From CAIKMD01 sp963702925 (GTDB lineage: Bacteria > Pseudomonadota > Alphaproteobacteria > ATCC43930 > CGMCC-115725), in assembly GCA_963702925.1 (NCBI GenBank), contig OY969771.1, positions 2,790,001 through 2,854,000 of the forward strand: a stretch of 64,000 nt of DNA. The letters run 5' to 3'. A model generated the notes under the pieces. That model was not told the DNA's origin. It made no database searches and was given only the letters and a program-made list of their open reading frames with translations. Below, one piece after another: positions 1 through 9,152 of this stretch. How positions within the stretch are numbered: the first letter of the stretch is position 1; every line of letters starts with the position of its first letter. The position numbers and the translations under genes are program-made.

Positions 1-1264
1 CTGGCCGGTCCGAGGTCCGCGCCTCCGGCTGCCGGTCGATCAACGCCAATAGCCGGCCTTCCGCTTGCGCGAAAATACCCTCCGCCTCGAGGCCTTCGCG
101 GGCACGTTGCAGGGCTGCGGCACCGAGGGCGCGGCGCCGCTCGGGGGCGTTGGCCAGTTCCAGGATTGCCGAAGCGAGCGCGCCCGCATCTTCCGGCGGC
201 ACCACCACGCCGGCGCCGAGCAAGGTCAGCGCCACCTGAGACTCCGCCGGCACGGTCGCGATCACGGGTTTGCCGGCAGCAAGCATGGCGCCCAGCTTCG
301 ACGGCATGACCAGATCGGCGGCGTCGCGCCGCTGCGGCAGAACGTGAATATCGCCCATGTTGAGGAATTCATTGAACCGTTCGTCGGGTTGCAGCGGCAG
401 AAACCGCACATTCGGCAAGTCCTTGGTCTGTTCCTCCAGTTCCGCCTTCACGGGACCGGCGCCGGCGAGGACGAATAACGGCGACCGCTCCAAGGACGTC
501 TCGGCGAGCTGGCGCGCCGCGGCGATCACATATTCCAACCCTTGTTTGCGCCCCATGCTGCCGGAATAGAGGACGATGCAAGCGTCATCGGGCAGGCCGA
601 GCTCGCGGCGCAACGCCGACGAAGAGGGGAGCGGAAAAATACGGCCGGTGTCGACCCAGTTCGGGAACAGCATCAAACGGTCGCGCGCAACGCCTTTGCG
701 GCCGATCGCTTCGACCATCTTCGGCGAGATCGCCGAGACAAGATCGAAACGGCTCACCAGCCGCCGCTCGAGCGAGAGCGCCAAATCCAAGGCGCGGCGA
801 TTGCGGATCACGCCGACGCCGCCGGCGGCATCGATTTCCAGATCCTGCACATGCATCCAGGCCTTGGCGGAGGAGAGGCGCGCCACGGCGAGAGCGAGCG
901 GCGCCGACAGCAAGGTCGGCACGATGGCCGCGACCAGGTCGATCTTGCCGGACATCATGCGCAACGCCGCCGCCGGAATGCTCGACACGGCAAAAGAGCC
1001 GAGATGCAGCACCCGCCGCAGCGCGCCGGTGCGCGTCGGCACGTAAAGCGGGCAACGAACGACACGGCAGCCGCGCCATTTTTCGCGTTCCCAGGTCCAG
1101 CCTTGCAGGCCGGGCGGTTTATGCCATTGCGGGTAATAGGGGCGGGTGGTGATCACCGAAACGTCATGGCCGCGCGCGGCAAGCCAAGCAGCCATTTCAC
1201 CGGTGTATTTGCCGACGCCGGTCATCTCCGGCGCAAAGTTCAATCCGATGATCAGAATGCGCAT
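1..1264 (-). CDS. WcaI-like glycosyltransferase (partial, cut by window start)
   Basis: A GT4-type glycosyltransferase expected to add a sugar to the lipid-linked exopolysaccharide repeat at the inner face of the membrane. It starts at the ATG whose complement is 1262-1264, with the N-terminus MRILIIGLNFAPEMTGVGKY typical of the WcaI family of colanic-acid transferases. It reads open for 421 codons to position 2, so nearly the whole protein is visible but the stop is outside. The C-terminal half carries the GT4 donor-site pattern: a glycine motif (YSGSMGRKQGLEYV), then MPSKLGAMLAAGKPVIAT. Its neighbour upstream in transcription is the phosphoglycosyl transferase at 1315-2835, so both probably share a transcript. 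The family is clear; the sugar added is unknown. Confidence 0.88.
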   Translation of the reverse strand, partial: MRILIIGLNFAPEMTGVGKYTGEMAAWLAARGHDVSVITTRPYYPQWHKPPGLQGWTWEREKWRGCRVVRCPLYVPTRTGALRRVLHLGSFAVSSIPAAALRMMSGKIDLVAAIVPTLLSAPLALAVARLSSAKAWMHVQDLEIDAAGGVGVIRNRRALDLALSLERRLVSRFDLVSAISPKMVEAIGRKGVARDRLMLFPNWVDTGRIFPLPSSSALRRELGLPDDACIVLYSGSMGRKQGLEYVIAAARQLAETSLERSPLFVLAGAGPVKAELEEQTKDLPNVRFLPLQPDERFNEFLNMGDIHVLPQRRDAADLVMPSKLGAMLAAGKPVIATVPAESQVALTLLGAGVVVPPEDAGALASAILELANAPERRRALGAAALQRAREGLEAEGIFAQAEGRLLALIDRQPEARTSDRP

Positions 1265-1314
1265 GGGATTTTGCCGAGGCGGACTCGGGCTCGGCGGTTC
1301 GGAATCAATCGGAT

Positions 1315-2835
1315 TCAATACGCGTTTTGCCGCAACAACGCGACGCGGACCGTCATGAAGAGAATCTTGATGTCGAGCCAGAGCGACCAATTGTCGATGT
1401 AATAAAGATCGTAAGCCACGCGGCGGCGTGCCGCGGCAAGCAAATCGATCTCGCCGCGCGAATTGTTCACCTGGGCCCATCCGGTCAGGCCCGGCTGCAC
1501 ATGGTGGCGCAGAAAATAATTGTCGACCGCCTCGTGATAGAGCCGTTCGCCGGCCTTCATCGCGGGCACATGCGGTCGCGGGCCGACCAGCGACATGTCC
1601 CCGCGGAACACATTGATCAGCTGCGGCAGCTCATCCAGGCTGAAGCTGCGAAGAATCCGCCCAACCCGGGTGACGCGCGAATCGTTCGGCACAGTCCGGT
1701 TTGCGCCCGACAGATCGCAACTTTCGACGCGCATCGTGCGGAACTTCAGAACGCGGATAAGCTTGTTGTTGAAGCCAAATCGGTCCTGAATGAATAGCAC
1801 GGGACCGGCGCTTTCAAGCCGGATCGCCAAGGCAATCACGGCGAGCAGCGGCGCGAAAATAATCAGCAGGATCGCCGACAAGAACCGATCCTCGCACCAT
1901 TTGATGACGCGGCTCCAGTTCTTCAGCGGGCGGTCCAGGATTTCGATGGTTCGGGCCGATGCCAAATCCCCGATACCGCGCATCGGGAAGCTGTTGATCG
2001 GATCGATGCTGAGACGCAGATCGACCGGCAGCGAGCGAAGCTTTGCGACCAGGTCGCCGATGCGCTGTTCGGCGCGCAAAGGCAAGGCGATGATGATCTC
2101 GTCGATCAAGGTATTGCGCGCGAAAGAGATGAGATCATCGGTGGTGCCGAGAATCCGGCAGCCGCAAATCTCGGCCGGCAAGCGGGTGCGGCGGTCATCG
2201 AAGACCCCGGCCACGATGATTTCGTTTTCGCCGGCGAGGCGCAGCTTCGCGAGCAGCTGCTCGCCGACCTGATCGCCGCCGACGACGGCGACGGTGCGGG
2301 CCAACAGACCTTGTTGCGACCAGCGCCGGATGACGACGAACGCCCCGACGCGAATCAGCAACAGCAGATTGACGGTAAACGCAACCCACAACACCGCCCA
2401 TCCGCGCGAATAGAATTCGGCGACTTTGCTGATGAACGCGACCAGCGACAGGACGGACATCGCGACAACGCAGACCAGGGTTACGCGTCGGATTTGCCAT
2501 CCGAGTTGCGATAGACGTTTGAATTCGTAGCTGCCGGATTTGTAGAGCGTGAACGAAAGGAAGATGGCGGCGAGAATAATCGGATAGGCATATTGATCGA
2601 TCGCCGCGCCGGTGCCCGTGACCACGTCGAAATAGAGGAAGATCGCGGCAAGGCCGCCGACGAGGCATGCGCAAAAGTCCAGGATCTGAATGGAGTTGCA
2701 AACGACTTCGCGCGATACGGCAACGCGTTCGCCGCGTTTTGCCGCCGAGCGCGGCTCAATCCTAATTTGAGTGGCTCGATCGCCACGCGGAATGTCAGCC
2801 ACTACTCGTCCCATCGCCTGACCGGCATAACCCAT
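1315..2835 (-). CDS. Undecaprenyl-phosphate sugar phosphotransferase (WcaJ/ExoY type)
   Basis: Initiating enzyme of exopolysaccharide synthesis: it moves a hexose-1-phosphate from a nucleotide sugar to undecaprenyl phosphate at the inner membrane. The 506-residue protein has several N-terminal membrane helices (about residues 50-170), a nucleotide-fold middle domain (about 180-300), then a membrane re-entry helix and the bacterial sugar transferase domain with VLKFRTMRVE, LRSFSLDELPQLINVF and GDMSLVGPRP. This layout and length fit the WcaJ/PssY polyisoprenylphosphate hexose-1-phosphotransferases. The ATG at 2835 lies inside an inverted repeat (2823-2879); a second in-frame ATG is at 2814, so the exact start is uncertain. 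The WcaI-like gene follows 50 bp downstream. Confidence 0.92.
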   Translation of the reverse strand: MGYAGQAMGRVVADIPRGDRATQIRIEPRSAAKRGERVAVSREVVCNSIQILDFCACLVGGLAAIFLYFDVVTGTGAAIDQYAYPIILAAIFLSFTLYKSGSYEFKRLSQLGWQIRRVTLVCVVAMSVLSLVAFISKVAEFYSRGWAVLWVAFTVNLLLLIRVGAFVVIRRWSQQGLLARTVAVVGGDQVGEQLLAKLRLAGENEIIVAGVFDDRRTRLPAEICGCRILGTTDDLISFARNTLIDEIIIALPLRAEQRIGDLVAKLRSLPVDLRLSIDPINSFPMRGIGDLASARTIEILDRPLKNWSRVIKWCEDRFLSAILLIIFAPLLAVIALAIRLESAGPVLFIQDRFGFNNKLIRVLKFRTMRVESCDLSGANRTVPNDSRVTRVGRILRSFSLDELPQLINVFRGDMSLVGPRPHVPAMKAGERLYHEAVDNYFLRHHVQPGLTGWAQVNNSRGEIDLLAAARRRVAYDLYYIDNWSLWLDIKILFMTVRVALLRQNAY

Positions 2836-3145
2836 TGCACCCGAAATTCTTTCGGATGTGCGGGTCGCCGGTTATGCCGTGTTCACCGAGACCGCGCTCC
2901 GGTTTTTCGAAGATCATGCGGCCTCTCAATTGCGGTCCACGATATAGGAAAATTCTGTGCCATTGCAACGACGCGGCCGCGCAATCGGCGCGCCGGCGCA
3001 ATTGAGTTAACCACTGTTGCATTTCTGTCTGGTTAATCAGCCGACCATAAAGAGGGGAAGCGGATCGATCGGAGTAGCGCCGTCGGATGGGTCGGTTTCC
3101 CCATCGCGGCGCGCCGCCTGTGCCGGCGAGCTGCCGCGGCACCGC
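2836..3145. other. 310-bp gap with nested inverted repeats upstream of the sugar transferase
   Basis: No gene is seen here. The end next to the sugar transferase carries two nested dyads: CGGCATAAC (2823-2831) pairs with GTTATGCCG (2871-2879), and inside lies a tight hairpin CCGAAA-TTC-TTTCGG (2841-2855). On the minus strand this would form a structured leader that includes the predicted start codon. The rest shows nothing recognisable. Confidence 0.5.
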
Positions 3146-3907
3146 TCAGGTCATGAGAAAGGCGCGGCTGGTATCTTCGAGCACGAGGCAGGTCAGGCGG
3201 CCGCTCGCGAAGGCGCCGGTATCGATGCCGATCCGGTTGCGCCGCGTCGTCGGTACTTCGGTAATACTGTGCCCGTGGACGACAATCTTTCCGAAGTCCA
3301 CGTCCGAGCGCAGAAATTCGTCGCGGATCCACAGGAGATCCTCGGGCACTTGGCGGTCGAACGCGACGCCCGGCCGTACGCCGGCATGAACGAACGCGTA
3401 ATCGCCTTCGAAATGCGCGAGCCGCAAACCTTCGAAAAACTCCACATGGTCGCGCGGCAGCCTTTGCGCGAAATCCTCGCGAATGCGCTGCAGTTCCGCC
3501 GTGTCGCTTTGCGGCAAGGGCGGACGAACGCCGTAGCTGTAAAGCGTCGCGTCGCCGCCATAGGCCACCCATTGCGGGCCGTACAGCCCGTTGGCGAGAA
3601 AACGACACAGGCTATCTTCGTGATTTCCCTTGAGATAGACGTGCTCGAACCCCGTCAGGGGCTCGGCCAGCAGCAAGTCGATCACGCCGCATGAATCCGG
3701 GCCGCGGTCGACGTAATCGCCGAGATAGACCACGACGTTCTCCGCCGGAGGTTGCTTGGCCGCATGCTCCTGGATCAAGGCGTGGAGCTTGTGCAACGGC
3801 TCGAGGCAGCCGTGAATGTCGCCGATCGCGTAAACCCGGCGCCCCGCCGGAACTCGGGCGGGCTGCGCGTCAGGCCGGGAGGCTCGCGTAAAGAAGCGCG
3901 CGATCAT
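3146..3907 (-). CDS. PPP-family metallophosphoesterase (serine/threonine phosphatase-like)
   Basis: A cytoplasmic two-metal phosphoesterase of the PrpA/diadenosine-tetraphosphatase type, 253 residues. The motifs are in order: GDIHGC (about residue 32), GDYVDRGPDS (about 67), KGNHED (about 97), HAGVRPG with LLWIRDEF, and VVHGHSITEVP near the C-terminus. All the metal-binding Asp, His and Asn residues of the family are present. It lies between the sugar-transferase gene and the export genes. A role in removing phosphate from the tyrosine autokinase at 6785-9058 is possible but not shown by the sequence; a nucleotide-hydrolase role fits equally well. The start is ATG at 3907. Confidence 0.88.
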   Translation of the reverse strand: MIARFFTRASRPDAQPARVPAGRRVYAIGDIHGCLEPLHKLHALIQEHAAKQPPAENVVVYLGDYVDRGPDSCGVIDLLLAEPLTGFEHVYLKGNHEDSLCRFLANGLYGPQWVAYGGDATLYSYGVRPPLPQSDTAELQRIREDFAQRLPRDHVEFFEGLRLAHFEGDYAFVHAGVRPGVAFDRQVPEDLLWIRDEFLRSDVDFGKIVVHGHSITEVPTTRRNRIGIDTGAFASGRLTCLVLEDTSRAFLMT

Positions 3908-4221
3908 GTCAGAACTATGGAGCCTAAATGTGATAGCAATACAACCCCGGCTCCATCAGATTTGCGTGCGCCCTAACCCTCGGGTAATCCACATCATATC
4001 GTCGTGATAATTAATATTTAACAAGAGGTCGAGAAATTCTCGCTAAATGATCTGGCGGAACCTAATAGTTGCCAAAATATCGCACATCTATGGTTAATGC
4101 GTTTTCGTCAAAAAATCTTTATATATCAATAGCCTGACCCATGTCATTCCGCTTGCTTTTATAACTTCTTTAGGCTATTTCCAAGATACGACGATTGGAC
4201 GATTGCCCGAGGAGGCATATC
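3908..4221. promoter_or_regulatory. AT-rich intergenic region with a 13-bp dyad
   Basis: This 314-bp gap separates the phosphatase (minus) from the exported protein at 4222 (plus), so it should hold both promoters. It is clearly richer in A and T than its surroundings and contains the perfect dyad CGAGAAATTCTCG (4030-4042), a plausible regulator site. I could not assign -35/-10 boxes with confidence. Confidence 0.4.
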
Positions 4222-4671
4222 ATGAAAACGTTCTCGAGTTTGACGGTCGCGGCACTTGTGGGCTTAGGCGTTGCCGCCTTTGGTGCGCAGACCGGAATGG
4301 CGGCCGAAGAAGTGGCGGCGGCCAGTGCGCCGGCTTGCGACGATGTGGCCGCGGTTGCGGCGGCGATCACGGCGGCGGTGGCCGTTAATCCGTCGCAGGC
4401 GGCCAGTATCGCCGGCAAAGAAACTGCGCGTTGCCCGGCCGATGCGGCCGCGATTGCGACGGCGGCTGTCAATGCCGACCCGAATGGCGCCGAAGACATT
4501 GTCGACGCAGTGCTCGCGGCTCTGCCCGATGATTTGAAGGGCAATGACGTGCTCACGGGCGCGATCACCGAACTCGCCGGCGCTGCGGGTCCGAATCCGC
4601 CCGACCGACATGATCTTGGCGCGCCGTTGCTCATCAACTGGACCGACCCTCATCAGGCAAGTCCCCGCTAA
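4222..4671 (+). CDS. Small exported Ala-rich protein of unknown function
   Basis: A 149-residue protein that I do not recognise. The start chosen is the ATG at 4222, preceded by a strong GAGGAGG ribosome site (4210-4216), which gives a clear signal peptide MKTFSSLTVAALVGLGVAAF ending near AQTGMAA. The mature part is Ala- and Val-rich, probably helical, with two Cys residues (in APACDD and ARCPAD) that could form a disulfide in the periplasm, and a Pro-rich tail. It directly precedes the outer-membrane beta-barrel, Wza-type and Wzc-type genes on the same strand, so a part in polysaccharide export or surface attachment is possible. Confidence 0.7.
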   Translation: MKTFSSLTVAALVGLGVAAFGAQTGMAAEEVAAASAPACDDVAAVAAAITAAVAVNPSQAASIAGKETARCPADAAAIATAAVNADPNGAEDIVDAVLAALPDDLKGNDVLTGAITELAGAAGPNPPDRHDLGAPLLINWTDPHQASPR

Positions 4672-4768
4672 GCTTGGGTGGGGTTGTCGAGAGGGGATTC
4701 GCTGCTGCTGAGGTGAGCATCTAAGCTATCGTGCCTGTGTTGTATAATTGAGGGGGACAAACAATAAG

Positions 4769-6106
4769 ATGAAAGTCTTCCAACTCATTTGCGTGGGAGT
4801 TGGTGCGTGCGTGCTCGGTGCCGGTGCTGCGTTGGCGCAGTCGGCGAACACGCCCGTACCGGCATTTCCGGGTAATGCTTTGGGGCCTTCGGCAGTCGGT
4901 CCCGAAGGGACAACGGTCCTCAACCGGCCGCGGCCGGATTATGATCGGCTTGGCATGAGGCTCGGTTCGTTCCTGCTTTATCCGGTGCTCGGGGTCAGTG
5001 AGACCTACGACAGCAACGTGTTCGCGACGCAGTCGGGAGCAAAGAGCGATTTCTACACCACCGCGAACCCTTCGGTGTCGCTTCAGTCTGACTGGGGGCG
5101 CCACGCGGTCGGTGTTAACGCCTACGGCGAATTTAAATGGTATGCAGATCATAGCAGCGAAGATGTGAACAATGGCGGCATCAGCGTGAATGGCCGCTAT
5201 GACATTGAAAACGGAAGCTTCCTTCGGGGCGAGGCTGGCTATACCGTCAATCACGAGGATCGATCGTCGCCGGATTCAGTCGCCAATATCAAGTCGCCGA
5301 CCCAATATGCGACGACGGGTGCCTACCTTGGTTATGTCCGTCAGGAAGGGCGGATAGGCCTTAACGCGGACACGACAATCACATCCTATTCGTATAATAA
5401 TAACTCGACCTCTACCGGGATTATCGTTCCCGAGGTCGACCGCAGCCGTATCGAGTATGTCGGCGCGTTGCGCGCCTCTTACGAGATTTTGCCGCAGCTT
5501 CCCTATCAGGCTTTCGTGCGCGTGCTCGGAAATGAGCGCCGGTACAATTCCGTCGATCTCGCGGAGCAAGCGGCGACCGGCGTGAGCGCGCGACGCAATT
5601 CCCATGGTTGGGAAGCGGATGTCGGTGCGTCGATGGAGATCACGCGTCTCGTGACGGCCGAGGTCTATGCCGGCTATTTGGAACAGGATTACGATGCAAG
5701 CGCGGTATTCGCGACAAATACGGGGCCTGCTTTCGGGGGGAACGTGTTATGGAACGTGACGCCGCTGACTTCGATCAGGGGGTCGTTCTCTCAGTCGGTG
5801 GCGGAGACGACGCTGGTTAGTGCATCGAGCTCGAGCGAGAGCAATGTCCAGCTTGGTGTAGAGCAGGAGCTGCTCCGTAATGTCTTGTTGCTCGGCTCTG
5901 TCGGCTATGTGCGCGATGATTATGTCGGCCTTCCCGGCACAAGCCGCACCGACAATACGTATCAAGCAAGTGTCGGGGCTCGGTACTTGTTGTCCCGGAT
6001 GTGGCGGGTGATAGGCAACGTAACCTTTAGCGATCGCACGTCGACCGCTCCGGGCGGTGCCTATACGCGCCTCGTTGGCACCGTCGGCGTCCAGGCTGGC
6101 TTCTAG
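4769..6106 (+). CDS. Outer-membrane beta-barrel protein of an exopolysaccharide export system
   Basis: A 445-residue protein with a signal peptide (MKVFQLICVGVGACVLGAGA ... ALAQ) followed by alternating polar and hydrophobic beta strands to a C-terminal aromatic residue (VGVQAGF), as in porin-like barrels. It fits the BBP2-type outer-membrane beta-barrel proteins found in exopolysaccharide gene clusters; the opening LYPVLGVSETYDSNVFAT is typical of that family. The ATG at 4769 is chosen over an upstream TTG because the signal peptide starts there and a GAGGGGG site lies just upstream. It probably helps polymer pass or attach to the outer membrane, together with the Wza-type protein that follows. 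Confidence 0.85.
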   Translation: MKVFQLICVGVGACVLGAGAALAQSANTPVPAFPGNALGPSAVGPEGTTVLNRPRPDYDRLGMRLGSFLLYPVLGVSETYDSNVFATQSGAKSDFYTTANPSVSLQSDWGRHAVGVNAYGEFKWYADHSSEDVNNGGISVNGRYDIENGSFLRGEAGYTVNHEDRSSPDSVANIKSPTQYATTGAYLGYVRQEGRIGLNADTTITSYSYNNNSTSTGIIVPEVDRSRIEYVGALRASYEILPQLPYQAFVRVLGNERRYNSVDLAEQAATGVSARRNSHGWEADVGASMEITRLVTAEVYAGYLEQDYDASAVFATNTGPAFGGNVLWNVTPLTSIRGSFSQSVAETTLVSASSSSESNVQLGVEQELLRNVLLLGSVGYVRDDYVGLPGTSRTDNTYQASVGARYLLSRMWRVIGNVTFSDRTSTAPGGAYTRLVGTVGVQAGF

Positions 6107-6144
6107 CCGCATGCCATCGCACGACTTGCAGGAACATACATAGA

Positions 6145-6696
6145 TTGCGTACCGGATGGCTGAGTCGCGTACTGTTTTGCGTGGTGCTCGGGCTGGCTTT
6201 TTTGCACCCCGTCAACGGTCGTGCGGCCAACTCGGCGCTTGCGTATAAGCTAGGGAGCGGCGACAAGATCCGGGTTACCGTTTTTGGCGAAAAAGATCTA
6301 TCTGGCGATTTTGATGTGAACGATCAGGGGGTGGTAGCGCTACCCCTGATTGGGCCGATGGTCATTGGCGGTAGAACGATCAGCGAAGCTGAAGCGCTTA
6401 TTACCGAACGTTATGGCAAGGATTATTTGGTTAATCCTCGAGTTAATGTCGAGGTTCTGAATTATCGACCTTTTTATATTCTGGGCGAAGTGCAGAGGCC
6501 AGGAAGTTATCCCTATGTCGGCGGTATGACCGTGATCAATGCGGTCGCGCTGGGCGGGGGATATACTCCTCGTGCAAATAAGGACCATATTGTCATCAAA
6601 CGCGCCGCGAATCCCAATGCGGGCGAGCAGGAAATTCGCGAAGACGGGGTGGTATTGCCGGGCGACGTAATTCGCGTGCCGGAGCGGTTTTTTTAA
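6145..6696 (+). CDS. Wza/GumB-type polysaccharide export protein
   Basis: An outer-membrane or periplasmic auxiliary export protein, 183 residues, which is short for the family and similar to GumB-like forms. The signal peptide MRTGWLSRVLFCVVLGLAFL is followed by a polysaccharide-export domain (YKLGSGDKIRVTVFGEKDLS, about residues 34-53; ALPLIGPMVIGGRT, about 66-79) and one SLBB-like beta-grasp segment (FYILGEVQRPGSYPYVGGMT). No lipobox Cys is seen. The start is a TTG at 6145 with an AGGAA ribosome site just upstream; no closer ATG would keep the signal peptide. It lies 38 bp after the beta-barrel gene and upstream of the Wzc-type kinase, in one export operon. Confidence 0.9.
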   Translation: MRTGWLSRVLFCVVLGLAFLHPVNGRAANSALAYKLGSGDKIRVTVFGEKDLSGDFDVNDQGVVALPLIGPMVIGGRTISEAEALITERYGKDYLVNPRVNVEVLNYRPFYILGEVQRPGSYPYVGGMTVINAVALGGGYTPRANKDHIVIKRAANPNAGEQEIREDGVVLPGDVIRVPERFF

Positions 6697-6784
6697 CGAT
6701 TTAAGTGCTTAACTGCGTTTGTGCATGTCCCCGGATTGGGGGGCGATTGAAACCACATGCGTTAACCGAGCCGAGTGAACCCCC

Positions 6785-9058
6785 ATGGCAGATCTTGTCA
6801 CCTTTTCCGGCGCCCGCAGTCTGACCGACAACTCGTCGGCACGCGAGAAGCAGGTGGCGCAACCCGCGCAGGGAGGCTTCCAATGGTCGGCTCCCGATGG
6901 CTTGGATCTGCGGCAGGTCTTCAACGTCCTGAAGCGGCGACGCGCAGTGATCCTCGGCGCGACGGCCCTCATGACCTTGGTGGCCGCGATCATCGTCTTC
7001 CAGTTGACGCCGATGTATACGGCGGAAGCGATCGTCATGCTTGATACCCGGAAGACTCAGGTTGTCGACATCCAGGCCGTGATGTCTGGGCTGCAATCGG
7101 ACGAGGCCGTGGTTCGCAGTGAAGTCGAAGTGCTGAAATCGCCGGCGCTCGCCGCCCGGGTCGTGTCGAAGCTCAATCTGACGACCAACAAGCTGCTCAA
7201 TCCCTATCTCACGCCGCCGACCTTCTGGCAGCGGTACAACCCGGTGACCTTGGTCAGCAATCTCTTTTCAGGCGCCGATAGCCAGCAGGTCGAAACACCG
7301 GAAGAGCGGCAACGTGATGAGCGCGATGCGGTGATCGGGAACGTCATGGGACACGTTTCTGTCTTCAATGACGGCCGCTCCTACATCATCAAGATTCGAT
7401 ATGAATCCTCGGATCCCGCGCTTGCCGCGTCGATCGCCAACACCTTCGCCAATCAATATCTGCTGACGCAGCTCGAAGCAAAATTCGAGGCGACCCAGCG
7501 CGCGACCGATTGGCTCAACGAGCACCTGACCGACCTGCGCGACAAAGCGCGCGACAGCGACCAGGCCGTGCAGATGTATCGAACCGAACACAAATTGGTC
7601 ACAGCGAAGGACGCGACGGTCACCACCCAGCAGCTCTCGGAACTCAATTCGCAGCTCATCATCGCGACGGCCGACCGCACCCAGAAGGACGCAACCCTCC
7701 GCCAAGTCCAAGCGATGGTCAGCTCGTCGAGCGGCGGCTCGGCGACACAAGTTTTGGCCTCGCCGATCATCGTGCAACTCAAGGGTCAAGAAGCCAGCCT
7801 GCTGCAAAAACAGGCTGAGATGGCGACGCGCTATCGGCCTGAGCATCCGGAAATGATCAACATTCAGGCCCAGATTACCGACGTGAAGAGAAAGATCCAG
7901 GAAGAGGTCACCAATATCATTCACGGCATGCAGAACGACGTTCTGGCCGCGCGTTCACGCGAGTTGGCGCTCACGTCTAGTATCCAAGCCCTGCAGCAAT
8001 CGGCCGCGGTCCAGGACGAAGCGGGCGTTCAGCTGCGCGAGCTCGAGCGCGAAGCTGATGCCAACCGCACGCTCTATGAGAATTTCCTGAACCGCTTCAA
8101 GCAGACATCGGCGCAGGAAGACATTCAGCAAGCCGATGCGCGACTGGTGTCGGCCGCCGATACGCCTGGGTCACCGACGTTCCCCAAGAAGGTGACCTTC
8201 ATCGAAATCGCGCTTGGGCTGTCGCTGATCGTGGGCGTGGTTGCTGCGTTCATCATCGAGCATCTCGACAATGGCTTCCGCACGGCCGACCAGATCGAGA
8301 AGATGGCGGGCGTGCCGTTCCTTGGCCATGTCCCGGCGGTCGCAACCGGCAAGATCCCGCATCATCTCATCGTGCAGCAGCCCGTCTCGGCCTATGCCGA
8401 AGCGATACGTTCGGTGAGGACGGCGTTGCGGTTCTCGAACGTCGATAATCCGCCGAAGGTCGTTCTGGTCAGTTCTGCGCTGCCGAATGAGGGCAAGACG
8501 ACTTTCGCGGCGTCGCTCGCGCAGAGCGTGGCGCGCTCCGGCGGCCGCGCGCTGCTGATCGATTGCGACCTGCGGCATCCCAGCGTCAACCGCCTGTTCA
8601 AGGTAGCCGAGGGGCCGGGCCTCCTCAGCCTCTTCAAGGACGGCGCGGATCTCTCGCAGATGATCCAGGTCGACGGCACGTCGCGCCTGCAATTCATCCC
8701 CGTTCAGGCGGGCACGTCCAATCCGCAGGACTTGCTAGGCTCGCAGCATATGAAGGATTTCCTGAAGCGGCTCCGCGACCAGTACGATCTGGTCGTGCTC
8801 GACGCGCCTCCTGTGCTCGCGGTCACCGATGCGCTCGTGCTCTCGCATATCGTCGACGCGACGCTCTTCGTGATTCAGTGGGAGCTGACGCCGCGCCAGA
8901 TCGCACTGGGTGCATTGAAGCTGATGCAGACCCAGGGTGCCAACTTGGCCGGCGTCGTCTTATCGCGGGTCAATGTGCGCAAGCACGCCAAATACGGCTA
9001 CGGCGACTCGGGCTACTATTACGGCCGTTACGGCACGTATTACAACAAAGAGGCCTGA
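6785..9058 (+). CDS. Polysaccharide co-polymerase with fused tyrosine autokinase (Wzc/ExoP type)
   Basis: An inner-membrane protein of 757 residues that controls chain length and export of the polysaccharide. The order is an N-terminal Wzz domain, a first membrane helix (about 55-75), a long periplasmic coiled-coil part, a second membrane helix (about 472-493), and a cytoplasmic BY-kinase with Walker A (SALPNEGKTTFA, about 563), Walker A' (LLIDCDLRHPS, about 590) and Walker B (LVVLDAPPVL, about 668). The tail after residue 734 has eight tyrosines (KYGYGDSGYYYGRYGTYY), the usual autophosphorylation cluster. It follows the Wza-type gene. No low-molecular-weight tyrosine phosphatase (Wzb) is in the window. 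Confidence 0.95.
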   Translation: MADLVTFSGARSLTDNSSAREKQVAQPAQGGFQWSAPDGLDLRQVFNVLKRRRAVILGATALMTLVAAIIVFQLTPMYTAEAIVMLDTRKTQVVDIQAVMSGLQSDEAVVRSEVEVLKSPALAARVVSKLNLTTNKLLNPYLTPPTFWQRYNPVTLVSNLFSGADSQQVETPEERQRDERDAVIGNVMGHVSVFNDGRSYIIKIRYESSDPALAASIANTFANQYLLTQLEAKFEATQRATDWLNEHLTDLRDKARDSDQAVQMYRTEHKLVTAKDATVTTQQLSELNSQLIIATADRTQKDATLRQVQAMVSSSSGGSATQVLASPIIVQLKGQEASLLQKQAEMATRYRPEHPEMINIQAQITDVKRKIQEEVTNIIHGMQNDVLAARSRELALTSSIQALQQSAAVQDEAGVQLRELEREADANRTLYENFLNRFKQTSAQEDIQQADARLVSAADTPGSPTFPKKVTFIEIALGLSLIVGVVAAFIIEHLDNGFRTADQIEKMAGVPFLGHVPAVATGKIPHHLIVQQPVSAYAEAIRSVRTALRFSNVDNPPKVVLVSSALPNEGKTTFAASLAQSVARSGGRALLIDCDLRHPSVNRLFKVAEGPGLLSLFKDGADLSQMIQVDGTSRLQFIPVQAGTSNPQDLLGSQHMKDFLKRLRDQYDLVVLDAPPVLAVTDALVLSHIVDATLFVIQWELTPRQIALGALKLMQTQGANLAGVVLSRVNVRKHAKYGYGDSGYYYGRYGTYYNKEA

Positions 9059-9152
9059 GCGCGGCCTGCGAAGCGCTCGCCGCACCCATTCCTGAGGGGG
9101 CGAGCGCCCGCATCGATCGACCCGAGCTCACGGCCGGCCAAGGCGATTGCTG

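Noticed and set aside
4743..4748. Perfect TATAAT as -10 box for the beta-barrel gene
   Set aside because: No -35 box at a proper distance, and the transcription start would fall on the ribosome site of the gene.
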